This document shows, piece after piece, positions 21,624-28,850 of a stretch of DNA of 33,853 nt. The notes below the pieces were generated by a model that saw nothing but the letters and a program-made list of their open reading frames with translations, ran no database searches and was not told the DNA's origin. Location of the stretch: assembly GCA_012515535.1 (NCBI GenBank), contig JAAYYF010000013.1:1-33853 (forward strand), given 5' to 3'. This stretch comes from Deinococcales bacterium (GTDB taxonomy: Bacteria > Deinococcota > Deinococci > Deinococcales > Trueperaceae). Each line of letters begins with the position of its first letter. The stretch's first letter is position 1. A program made the position numbers and the translations under genes.

Positions 21624-22418
21624 ATGACCCACGTCCTCCGGTTCCTGATCGGCCTGACGCTCGGCCTGGCAGCGACGCAGCTGGCCGCCGCCCGAGCGCA
21701 GGGCGCCCAGCCGGCCGCCCCCGGCCCGGCGATGGTCGAGATCCCCGGCGGCCCCGTGGAGCTCCTCTTCCCCGTCGAGGGCGAGGAGCCGGTGGAGGTG
21801 GCGCCCTTCCGCATCGACGTCCTGCCGGTCACGAACGCCGAGTTCCTGGCGTTCGTGGAGGCGCACCCCGAGTGGGCGCGCTCGGCGGTGCCGCAGGTGT
21901 TCGCAGGCCCCGGCTACCTGGCCGGCTGGGCGGGCGACCTCGACCTGGGCGCCCTGGACCCGGCCGCGCCCGCCACGCAGGTGTCGTGGTTCGCGGCCGC
22001 CGCCTACTGCGAGGCGCGCGGCGCGCGCCTGCCCACCGAGGCCGAGTGGGAGCTGGTGGCCAGCGCCGGCCTCGAGGGGCCGCGCGGCGTGGACGAGCCC
22101 GGCTACCGCGAGCGCGTGCTGACCCTCACCACGAACCGCGCGCCGGTGCCGGGGCCGGTGGGCCAGGGGGAGCCCAACCACTACGGCGTGCACGACCTGC
22201 ACGGCCTGGTCTGGGAGTGGGTGTTCGACGTGGGCTCGAGCATGGCCACCGGCGACAGCCGTAGCGAGGGCGACCGCCGGCTGCAGCTGGTGTGCGGCGG
22301 CGGCAGCGCCGGCGCCGTCGACAAGAGCGACTACGCCGCCTTCCTCCGCTACGCGTTCCGCAGCGGGCTCGAGGGCGGCTACAGCAGCGGCGGGCTCGGC
22401 TTCCGCTGCGCGGGCTGA
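21624..22418 (+). CDS. nirV: NirV-like exported protein, formylglycine-generating-enzyme fold
   Basis: This 264-residue protein has a signal peptide (1-26, ending ARAQG) and an FGE-sulfatase domain. Typical pieces are FRIDVLPVTNAEFLAFVEAH, PATQVSWFAAAAYCEARGARLPTEAEWELVA, NHYGVHDLHGLVWEWVFD and the end GGLGFRC. In denitrifiers, NirV is encoded directly after nirK; its molecular role is unclear, and it is thought to help NirK maturation or metal handling. The final Cys is kept, but the paired active-site Cys of true FGE (usually five residues earlier) is not seen, so sulfatase activation is unlikely. The ribosome site AGGAG lies before ATG 21624. The spacer from nirK (119 bp) is GC-rich with possible hairpins. 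Confidence 0.8.
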   Translation: MTHVLRFLIGLTLGLAATQLAAARAQGAQPAAPGPAMVEIPGGPVELLFPVEGEEPVEVAPFRIDVLPVTNAEFLAFVEAHPEWARSAVPQVFAGPGYLAGWAGDLDLGALDPAAPATQVSWFAAAAYCEARGARLPTEAEWELVASAGLEGPRGVDEPGYRERVLTLTTNRAPVPGPVGQGEPNHYGVHDLHGLVWEWVFDVGSSMATGDSRSEGDRRLQLVCGGGSAGAVDKSDYAAFLRYAFRSGLEGGYSSGGLGFRCAG

Positions 22419-22438
22419 GGCCCGGGAGGGCGAGAGCG

Positions 22439-23251
22439 ATGGGTCACACGACGGCACGGACGACGAGCGAGGCGCGCGCGCCGCGCCGCTGGGCGCTGGC
22501 GGCGCTGGTGCTGCTGGCAGCGGGGCTGCTCGCGGCCTGCGGCGGGCGGGAGGCGGCGACGGGCGCGGGCGGGAGCGCGGCCGAGGCCGAGGGCGCGGTC
22601 GCGAGCCAGCTGGTGTCGGCGCCCGCCCAGCCGGCCGACCACACCGACCACGCGGACCACTCCGACCATGCGGACCACGCCGGTCGCTCCGATCACGCCG
22701 ACCACGGCGCCCACGCCCACCACCCGGAGCCCCTGGCCGCCGCCCCGCTGCCGGGCACGTCGATCTACCACCTGGCCACGCCGTTCACCGACCACCGCGG
22801 CGCGCCGCTGGCGCTCGACGCGCTGCGCGGCCAGCCCGCCGTGTTCGTGATGTTCTACGGCGACTGCACGACCGCCTGCCCGCTCTTGGTGCGCGCGGCC
22901 GAGGAGATCGAGGCGGCGCTGCCCGCCGACCTCGCCGCCACCACGCGCTTCGTGATGGTGTCGTTCGACACCGAGCGCGACACCCCCGAGCGGCTCGGCG
23001 CCTACGCGCAGGAGAAGGGGCTCGACAGGGCGAACTGGCACTGGCTGGTGGGCAGCCCGCTGCAGACGCGCCAGCTGGCCACGCTGCTGGGGGTGCAGTA
23101 CCGCGACGCCGGCAACGGCATGTTCGCGCACAGCAACGTGGTGACGGTGCTAGACGCCGACGGGGTGCCCAGCGCGCGCCTCGAGGGGCTGGGCGTGAAG
23201 CTCGAGCCCGCCATCGAGGCCGTGAGGACCGCGGCGAAGGCGACGCGCTGA
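22439..23251 (+). CDS. SCO1/SenC copper chaperone, lipoprotein with His-rich segment
   Basis: This 270-residue SCO-family protein delivers copper to oxidase centres or reduces their thiols. It has a lipobox LAAC (C34), then a His-Asp-rich stretch (68-95) with 10 His in HTDHADH-like triplets. The thioredoxin-fold domain follows, with the copper ligands C143 and C147 (GDCTTACP) and H231 (MFAHSN) all present. The His-rich linker between lipid anchor and domain may hold extra copper or zinc. The ATG at 22439 is used because the lipoprotein signal begins there. It ends the nirK-nirV-SCO cluster. Its client could be NirK, the CuB site of the cbb3 oxidase about 11 kb away, or both; this is inference. 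Confidence 0.9.
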   Translation: MGHTTARTTSEARAPRRWALAALVLLAAGLLAACGGREAATGAGGSAAEAEGAVASQLVSAPAQPADHTDHADHSDHADHAGRSDHADHGAHAHHPEPLAAAPLPGTSIYHLATPFTDHRGAPLALDALRGQPAVFVMFYGDCTTACPLLVRAAEEIEAALPADLAATTRFVMVSFDTERDTPERLGAYAQEKGLDRANWHWLVGSPLQTRQLATLLGVQYRDAGNGMFAHSNVVTVLDADGVPSARLEGLGVKLEPAIEAVRTAAKATR

Positions 23252-23278
23252 CGCGGGCACGACCGCGACGGCGCGACG

Positions 23279-23304
23279 GGGCGCGGCTCGGGGGAGCCGC
23301 GCCC
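23279..23304. terminator. Bidirectional hairpin between SCO and GntR genes
   Basis: GGGCGCGGCT and AGCCGCGCCC form a 10-bp perfect stem with a 6-base loop (CGGGGG). It lies in the 66-bp spacer between convergent genes and could serve both. A strong T tract is lacking. Confidence 0.6.
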
Positions 23305-23317
23305 GCTTCGTGAAGGC

Positions 23318-24112
23318 TCAGTAGCCCGCCTGCTCCTCCGCCATGTGCACGACCAGCCGGTACTTGTCGCTGCGCGCCACCGCCAGCACGTACTCGATGG
23401 GGCGCTCGTCGAGCCCGTAGGTGATGCGCTCCTTCGAGAGCACGGGCACGTCACGGCTCAGGCGCAGGTGGCGCAGCTCCAGCGAGGTCGGCTGGCGCGC
23501 GCCCACCCACTGGCGCCCGCGCAGCGGCCGCACGCCGAACTGGGTGTCGAGCGTGCGGTAGAGGCTGCCGCTCTGGGTGAGCTCCACGATCGACAGCTCC
23601 AGGAAGCGGGGCGGGAGGTAGGCGTCCTGCAGCTCGAGCGGCTCGCCGTCGGCGGTGCGGAGCCGCAGCAGCCGCAGCAGCGGCGCGCCTGGCTCCACCT
23701 CCAGCGCCTGCGCCACGCGCCCGCTCGCTGGCACCTGCTCGACGGTGACGAGCTCGCTGCCGGGCTCGTAGCCCGACAGCCGCGTGGCCTCGGAGTAGGA
23801 GGTGAGGCGCTCCAGCGGCTGCTCGAGCGCCTGGCCGCGCACGAAGGTGCCGGCGCCGTGGCGCTGCTCGACGAGGCCGGCCTCCACCAGCGCCTCGTAG
23901 GCGCGCCGCACCGTCATGCGCGACAGGCCCAGGGCGGCCGCCAGGGCGCGCTCGGAGGGGAGCGGCGCGCCGGCCGGCAGGCGCCCGTCGCGGACGGCGC
24001 ACTCCAGCTGCTGCTTCAGTTGCAGGTAAACGGGCAGCTCCGCCGAGCGGTCGACGCGCAGGTCGAGGTCGGCTAGGGAGCCGGGCAGGGCTGGTGGGGG
24101 GATGGGGCTCAT
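23318..24112 (-). CDS. GntR-family regulator, HutC/UTRA type
   Basis: This 264-residue regulator has an N-terminal GntR winged helix (about 25-92: LPVYLQLKQQLECAVRDGRLPAGAPLPSERALAAALGLSRMTVRRAY, given here by its landmarks LPSERALA and SRMTVRRA, with wing HGAGTFV) and a UTRA ligand domain (about 110-258, with SSYSEATRLSGYEP-like start, LPPRFLELS and DRPIEYVLAVARSDKYRLVV-like end). UTRA regulators usually sense sugar phosphates or amino-acid catabolites. It is downstream of, and on the same strand as, the MFS gene, with 268 bp between. A weak AGAAGA precedes ATG 24112. The ligand cannot be told from sequence; an uptake-linked sugar is a reasonable guess. Confidence 0.87.
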   Translation of the reverse strand: MSPIPPPALPGSLADLDLRVDRSAELPVYLQLKQQLECAVRDGRLPAGAPLPSERALAAALGLSRMTVRRAYEALVEAGLVEQRHGAGTFVRGQALEQPLERLTSYSEATRLSGYEPGSELVTVEQVPASGRVAQALEVEPGAPLLRLLRLRTADGEPLELQDAYLPPRFLELSIVELTQSGSLYRTLDTQFGVRPLRGRQWVGARQPTSLELRHLRLSRDVPVLSKERITYGLDERPIEYVLAVARSDKYRLVVHMAEEQAGY

Positions 24113-24284
24113 GCGCTCTTCTGGTCCCTTCGGCGCGCGCGACCTGCGCTCCCACCCAACACGCTGGTCGCCTCGCCGGCTTGGCTACCCCCAAGGCGAG
24201 CCGTGTACGCCTCCCGGTGAGGACCGCGAGGCCACGTCGGCGCCCCCGATTCTTGCATGCCCGGAGCCGTCGTGGCGACGGGTC

Positions 24285-24300
24285 CGTTCCACGTGGAACG
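24285..24300. promoter_or_regulatory. parS-like site 2 (perfect palindrome)
   Basis: CGTTCCACGTGGAACG matches 13 of 16 positions of the parS consensus and lies in a perfect 18-bp palindrome (24284-24301). Its core GTTCCACGTGGAAC differs by one base from the core of the site at 6237-6250. It is in the 268-bp gap between the GntR and MFS genes, otherwise without a recognised element. A GntR operator is the main alternative. Confidence 0.6.
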
Positions 24301-24380
24301 GGTTCCTGCCTAGGCGCGGCCGGAGCGGAGCCTAGCCCCGGGGCGCCGCGCGGCCCCGCGCCGCACGCCCACGCGCGCCC

Positions 24381-25640
24381 TCAGGCCGCGCCGCGCGCCA
24401 CGCGCGCCAGCCGCGCCTGCGCCACCGTGAGCAGCAGGAGCCCCAGCACCATCGACACCGCCACGGCCGGCAGCAGCACCACGTTGCCGAGCACGTCCAT
24501 CGCCCAGCCCACCGCGGCGGGGGCGAGGATCGCCGCCACCGCGCCGAACAGGTAGTACATGCCGGTGTAGAAGCCCGTCTGGTCGGCGCCCCCCTGGTTG
24601 ACCACCGCCGGGTAGGCGGGCACCAGCACGAACGCCCACGAGGCGCCCCCGAGCATCAGGAACACGGCCAGCACCCAGGGGTCGGTGACGAAGGTGCCGA
24701 TCGCCAGCCATAGCGTGAGCATCAGCGTGCCGATGCGCATGGTGTTCACCTCGCCGAGCCGCCGCACCGTGCGCCCCGCCGGCAGCGCCAGCAGCACGAA
24801 GCCGACCACGGTGGCGCCCATCATCAGCGCCGAGCGGCCGCCCGTGAGCCCGAACTCCTCGGTGGCGAAGGTGCTGAACTGCGCCTCCAGCGCCGAGTAG
24901 CCGAAGAACACGCAGAACACCGCCAGCAGCAGGTAGATGACGTGGCCGCTGCGGGCGTCGAACACGCGGCGCGCCTCGCGCAGCAGCGCCCCCACCATCG
25001 GCGTCTCCTCCTGCACGGCGCCGGCCTCCACGTAGGGCGGGTGCGGCTGGCTCACGGCGCGCACCGCCACCAGGGCGATGGCGGTGACGCCGCCGGCCAC
25101 CGCGAACGGGATCCACAGCGCGTGATCCGACCACGGCGCCACCAGCACCAGCGCCAGCGCGCCGCCGATGGCGCCCAGCATGGTGATGACGGCGTTGGCC
25201 CAGGGGCGGTGCGCCGGCGCCACGTGGTCGGGCATCAGCGCCGCCAGCGGCGCGCGGAACGCGGTCATGGCCAGCAGGAAGACGATGTCGACCGCCAGCA
25301 GCGTCCACAGCGAGGCGCGCGCGAACGGCAGCGCCGCGAAGAACAGCGCCGCCAGCGGCATGCTCACCATCAGGAACGGCAGGCGCTTGCCCAGCGGGCC
25401 GTCGAGGCGGTCGGACACGGCGCCGATGAGCGGCACGAACAGCAGCCCCAGCACGTTGTCGATGCCCATGATGGCGCCGCGCACGCCGCTCGAGCCGATG
25501 AACTCGCGCAGCAGCAGCGGCATGAAGATGTTGTAGAGCCCCCAGGTGATCGAGAGGCTCGCCGCGCCGATCCCCAGCCCGAGGAGGCCGAGGTTCGACA
25601 GGGTCAGGCCACCGTCGGGCGCGCGCTTCAGTGGGATCAA
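24381..25640 (-). CDS. MFS transporter, SLC45/sugar-cation symporter-like
   Basis: This 419-residue protein has about twelve membrane helices. Its first half carries GIDNVLGLLFVPLIGAVSDR with LDGPLGKRLPF, the motif-A loop (D-R-x-G-x-R/K-P) of the glycoside-pentoside and SLC45 type of facilitator. This points to a sugar or organic solute coupled to H+ or Na+. The start appears to be TTG at 25640, overlapping the mrpG stop as TTGA; upstream residues in this frame have no homology and no ATG or GTG fits. Translation coupling would put it in the Mrp operon, so Na+ cycling could drive it, but that is conjecture. The adjacent GntR regulator is the other possible link. Confidence 0.75.
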   Translation of the reverse strand: MIPLKRAPDGGLTLSNLGLLGLGIGAASLSITWGLYNIFMPLLLREFIGSSGVRGAIMGIDNVLGLLFVPLIGAVSDRLDGPLGKRLPFLMVSMPLAALFFAALPFARASLWTLLAVDIVFLLAMTAFRAPLAALMPDHVAPAHRPWANAVITMLGAIGGALALVLVAPWSDHALWIPFAVAGGVTAIALVAVRAVSQPHPPYVEAGAVQEETPMVGALLREARRVFDARSGHVIYLLLAVFCVFFGYSALEAQFSTFATEEFGLTGGRSALMMGATVVGFVLLALPAGRTVRRLGEVNTMRIGTLMLTLWLAIGTFVTDPWVLAVFLMLGGASWAFVLVPAYPAVVNQGGADQTGFYTGMYYLFGAVAAILAPAAVGWAMDVLGNVVLLPAVAVSMVLGLLLLTVAQARLARVARGAA

Positions 25641-26059
25641 CCGGGCGGCTCCGGGTCCGTGGCCGCCGCCGGGTGGCGGGCGGCCTCCTGCTCGGCCTGC
25701 GCCAGCTCGTCGGCGGCGCGCTGCGAGGGCACCAGCTCGCCCTCGTAGCCGCGGATGCGGTCGCGGAAGATGGCGGCGCGGGCGAGCAGCATCATCGTCA
25801 CCGGCGCCACGATGGGCACGATGGCGACGATCAGCACCTCGTGCACCGACAGGCGCAGGCCGGTGACGGAGAAGTAGACCAGCGAGCCGAACAGGATGCC
25901 GCTCATGCCCAGGGTGGTGGCGATGGAGGGCGGGTGGGCGCGGTCGTAGAACGTCTGGCCGCGCACCAGGCCGAGGGCGCCCAGCAGTCCGAGCGCGGCG
26001 CCGCCCACCACCAGCAGCGCCACCAGCACGGCGGCCCACAGGGGCAGGTCGGCGATCAC
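25637..26059 (-). CDS. mrpG: Mrp Na+/H+ antiporter subunit G
   Basis: This 140-residue subunit has three membrane helices and the MrpG motifs LLGALGLVRGQTFYDRAHPPSIATTLG and LIVAIVPIVAPVTMMLLARAAI. The GTG at 26059 is preceded by GGAGG. The C-terminal 35 residues form an Ala/Glu-rich soluble tail. It is separated from mrpF by 25 bp, the only real gap in the operon, and overlaps the MFS gene downstream. MrpG is required for activity of the hetero-oligomeric antiporter. Confidence 0.92.
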   Translation of the reverse strand: MIADLPLWAAVLVALLVVGGAALGLLGALGLVRGQTFYDRAHPPSIATTLGMSGILFGSLVYFSVTGLRLSVHEVLIVAIVPIVAPVTMMLLARAAIFRDRIRGYEGELVPSQRAADELAQAEQEAARHPAAATDPEPPG

Positions 26060-26084
26060 GCCGCCCTCCGCGTGGCTACCCGGC

Positions 26085-26366
26085 TCACTCGATCACCTCG
26101 CCGCGCATGAGGAACTTGGCCAGCGCGGCGCTGCTCACGAAGCCGAGCAGCGCCATCACCAGCGCCGCCTCGAAGTAGGCGTCGGTGCCGGCGCGGATGC
26201 CGAGCAGCACCACCTGGAGCATGGCGTTGATGTTGATGGCGTCGATGGCCAGCACGCGGTCCTGGGCGCGCGGGCCGCGGAAGAGGCGGAACGCCGCCAG
26301 CAGCATCCCCACGGCGAGCATGGCGTGGGCCACCAGCAGCGCCCAACCGACGATGGTCGCGCTCAT
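26085..26366 (-). CDS. mrpF: Mrp Na+/H+ antiporter subunit F
   Basis: This 93-residue protein has three membrane helices with the MrpF signature FRLFRGPRAQDRVLAIDAININ. The Asp of RVLAID is conserved and implicated in ion transport in the family. Its ATG overlaps the mrpE stop (ATGA). Length is normal. Confidence 0.93.
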   Translation of the reverse strand: MSATIVGWALLVAHAMLAVGMLLAAFRLFRGPRAQDRVLAIDAININAMLQVVLLGIRAGTDAYFEAALVMALLGFVSSAALAKFLMRGEVIE

Positions 26367-26851
26367 TCGAAGATCTCCTGCAGGGGGCGCTCGTAGCGGC
26401 TCTTGATGAGCGCCCGCGTCGCCTCCTCGTCCTTGAGGTCCACGACGTGGATGGTCACGACGTTCGTGCGGCGGTTGTAGGCCGCCCAGAAGGTGCCTGG
26501 GGTGGAGGTGATGATGGTGGCCAGCACCGCCAGCCCGAAGCGGTCGCGCAGCTCGAGCGGGATGTTCACGAAGCCGCTCACGGTCTGCAGCTGGCGGCCG
26601 GTGACGATCAGGCGCGCGACCTCCACGTTCGACACGGCGATGTCGTAGAGCACCGTGAAGAACAGGCGCAGCGCCACCAGCGGGCGCTTGACGGTGGCGG
26701 GCGGCTCGTCGAGGCGGCCGAGCACGCGCGGCAGCAGCAGCGCCAGCAGCAGCCCCGTGAGCACGTCGGTGGGCGCCACCGACTGCCACATCAGCAGCCA
26801 GGTCGCCAGCAGCGCCACCGAGAGCCACGGGTGAGGCACGAGGCGCGTCAC
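26363..26851 (-). CDS. mrpE: Mrp Na+/H+ antiporter subunit E
   Basis: This 162-residue subunit has two to three N-terminal hydrophobic segments (to about residue 40, then about 58-75) and a cytoplasmic C-terminal domain. It shows typical MrpE sequence: SNVEVARLIVTGRQLQTVSGFVNIPLEL and TSTPGTFWA with HVVDLKDEEA. The GTG at 26851 overlaps the mrpD stop (GTGA), and its own stop overlaps mrpF. The same frame stays open far upstream through mrpD without homology, so the GTG is the real start. Confidence 0.92.
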   Translation of the reverse strand: MTRLVPHPWLSVALLATWLLMWQSVAPTDVLTGLLLALLLPRVLGRLDEPPATVKRPLVALRLFFTVLYDIAVSNVEVARLIVTGRQLQTVSGFVNIPLELRDRFGLAVLATIITSTPGTFWAAYNRRTNVVTIHVVDLKDEEATRALIKSRYERPLQEIFE

Positions 26852-28509
26852 GGCAGCTCCTTCAGGCCGGCCACGTCGCCGGGGTTGAGCTCGACGCCGC
26901 CGAGCACGGCGCGGATGTAGACGTCGGGGTCGGCGAGGTAGGCGCTGGTGGCGTCGGTGTAGCCGATGGCCGGGCCCGCGAACACCGACAGGCCCACGGC
27001 CAGCAGCACCAGCATCAGCACCGCGGCCGCCTCGGAGGGGCGCAGCGCCATGGTGGACGCCTGCTCGTGGCGCACCCAGAAGACGTCGATGCCGGTGCGG
27101 ATGAGGGCCAGCAGCGTGGTGAGGCCCGACACGATGATCAGGCCCACCAGGAACCAGGCGGCGGTCTGGGTGCCGGCCATGGGGGTGGGGCCGGTGTCGA
27201 TCCAGGCGTCGAGCAGCCCCGACAGGATGCCGAACTTGGCGATGAAGCCCGATATGGGCGGCAGCCCCACCAGCAGCACCGTGACGAGCAGGTAGGTGCC
27301 GGCGATCAGCGCCGTGCCGGCCGGCAGCTCCTCGGCCAGCTCGATGCCCTCGAACTCGTTGCGCAGGGACGTCTCGTAGTCGTCGGAGAAGACCGGCCCC
27401 ACGTCCTGCGCGGCCGCCTCGAGGCGCTCGCCGCGCGTGACCTGGTCGGCGAGCAGGAACAGCGCCCCCAGCCCGAGCGTGGAGCCCACCAGGTAGTAGA
27501 GCGCCGCGCTGATGACGGCCTCGCTGCCGCTGCCGATGACCGCCAGCACGGTGCCCGACGACACGATGGTGACGTAGCCGGCGATGCGCGGCAGGTGCCG
27601 GGTGCTGAGCACCCCGAAGGCGCCGAACACGATGGTGGCGATGCCGCCGTACAGCAGCCAGGAGGCGCCGAACAGCTCGAAGCTCCCTTCGGTGGCCGTC
27701 ATGAGGGTGGCGAGGCGCAGCAGCACGTACACGCCCACCTTGGTCATGATCGCGAAGATGGCCGCCACCGGCGCCGCCGCCGCCGAGTAGGTGGTGGGCA
27801 GCCAGAAGTTCAGCGGCCAGGCGCCCGCCTTCGCCAGGAACGCCACGCCCATCACCGCGGCGCCCGCCTTCAGCAGCGGCACCTGCTCGACCGGCAGGTC
27901 GCCGAGGCGCACGGCCAGGTCGGCCATGTTGAGCGTGCCGGTGAGCGCGTAGACGAACGCCACCCCGATGAGGATGAACAGCGAGGCCACCAGGTTGACG
28001 GCCACGTAGTGCAGGCCCGCCTTCACGCGACGCTTGCCGGAGGCGTGCAGCAGCAGGCCGTACGACGACGCCAGCAGCACCTCGAAGAACACGTACAGGT
28101 TGAACAGGTCGCCGGTGAGGAAGGCGCCGCACAGGCCCATCAGCAGGAACAGGTAGAGCGAGTGGAAGCGCGGCCCCAGCAGCGCCCAGCGCGACAGCGA
28201 GTAGGTGAGCCCCGCCGCCCCCAGCAGCGCCGTGACCAGCACCATCAGCGCCGAGAGGCGGTCGGCGACCAGCACGATGCCGAATGGCGCCGTCCAGTCG
28301 GCCAGGTGGTAGACGAACGCCTGCGGCGTGAGCGGGTCCTCGACCTGGGCCAGCAGCCACACCGCCGAGGCGGCGATGGCCAGCGAGGCGCCGATGCTGA
28401 TGCGCGTCTTGATGGTGCGGCGCCGCTCGTCGAGCAGCAGCATGGCCGCGCCCGCGATCAGGGGCAGCAGCACCGGCAGGATGATGACGTGTTGCGCGAG
28501 GCCGTTCAC
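26848..28509 (-). CDS. mrpD: Mrp Na+/H+ antiporter subunit D
   Basis: This 553-residue membrane protein belongs to the NuoL/M/N-type antiporter family and is one of two large ion-translocating subunits. Key polar residues in the helices are present: E143 in YVFFEVLLASSYG, K227 in FLAKAGAWPLNFWLP and K257 in AIMTKVGVYVLLR. It starts at GTG 28509, overlapping the mrpC stop by 4 bases. A soluble stretch of about 55 residues (around 360-410, rich in E and D) interrupts the helices, which is longer than in many MrpD proteins. Overall length is slightly above average (about 490-500), mostly because of this loop and the C-terminal tail. Confidence 0.93.
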   Translation of the reverse strand: MNGLAQHVIILPVLLPLIAGAAMLLLDERRRTIKTRISIGASLAIAASAVWLLAQVEDPLTPQAFVYHLADWTAPFGIVLVADRLSALMVLVTALLGAAGLTYSLSRWALLGPRFHSLYLFLLMGLCGAFLTGDLFNLYVFFEVLLASSYGLLLHASGKRRVKAGLHYVAVNLVASLFILIGVAFVYALTGTLNMADLAVRLGDLPVEQVPLLKAGAAVMGVAFLAKAGAWPLNFWLPTTYSAAAAPVAAIFAIMTKVGVYVLLRLATLMTATEGSFELFGASWLLYGGIATIVFGAFGVLSTRHLPRIAGYVTIVSSGTVLAVIGSGSEAVISAALYYLVGSTLGLGALFLLADQVTRGERLEAAAQDVGPVFSDDYETSLRNEFEGIELAEELPAGTALIAGTYLLVTVLLVGLPPISGFIAKFGILSGLLDAWIDTGPTPMAGTQTAAWFLVGLIIVSGLTTLLALIRTGIDVFWVRHEQASTMALRPSEAAAVLMLVLLAVGLSVFAGPAIGYTDATSAYLADPDVYIRAVLGGVELNPGDVAGLKELP

Positions 28510-28850
28510 CGTTCGCCCTCCTCGCCGTCGACGTGGTCGGTGCCGGTGAAGCCGCGCGCGGCCAGCAGCAGCACCAGGAACAGGGCCGTCATCGAGAACG
28601 AGATCACGATCGAGGTGAGCACCAGCGCCTGCGGCACGGGGTCGGCGTAGGCGGCGACGTCGGTCACCGGCGCCTCGCCCACCAGCGGCGCCACCCCGAG
28701 CTTGAGGCGCCCGGTCGAGACGATGAACAGGTTCACGGCGTAGGTGAGGAGCGAGAGCCCGATGATCACCTGGAAGGTGCGCGGCCGGAGGATCAGGTAG
28801 ATCCCCGCCGCCGCCACCACGCCGATGCCTATGGCCAGCAGAAGCTCCAT
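28506..28850 (-). CDS. mrpC: Mrp Na+/H+ antiporter subunit C
   Basis: This 114-residue homologue of NuoK has three membrane helices. It contains the family stretch YLILRPRTFQVIIGLSLLTYAVNLF and, toward the end, DPVPQALVLTSIVISFSMTALFLVLL, the MrpC signature (DP.PQALVLTAIVI). Its ATG shares one base with the mrpA stop (TGATG). Confidence 0.95.
   Translation of the reverse strand: MELLLAIGIGVVAAAGIYLILRPRTFQVIIGLSLLTYAVNLFIVSTGRLKLGVAPLVGEAPVTDVAAYADPVPQALVLTSIVISFSMTALFLVLLLAARGFTGTDHVDGEEGER

Noticed and set aside
22628-22725. GAYCACNNNGAYCAC-like repetition as a DNA repeat or CRISPR-like array
   Set aside because: It is the codon pattern of the His-Asp-rich linker of the SCO protein; unit length is irregular and no spacers exist.
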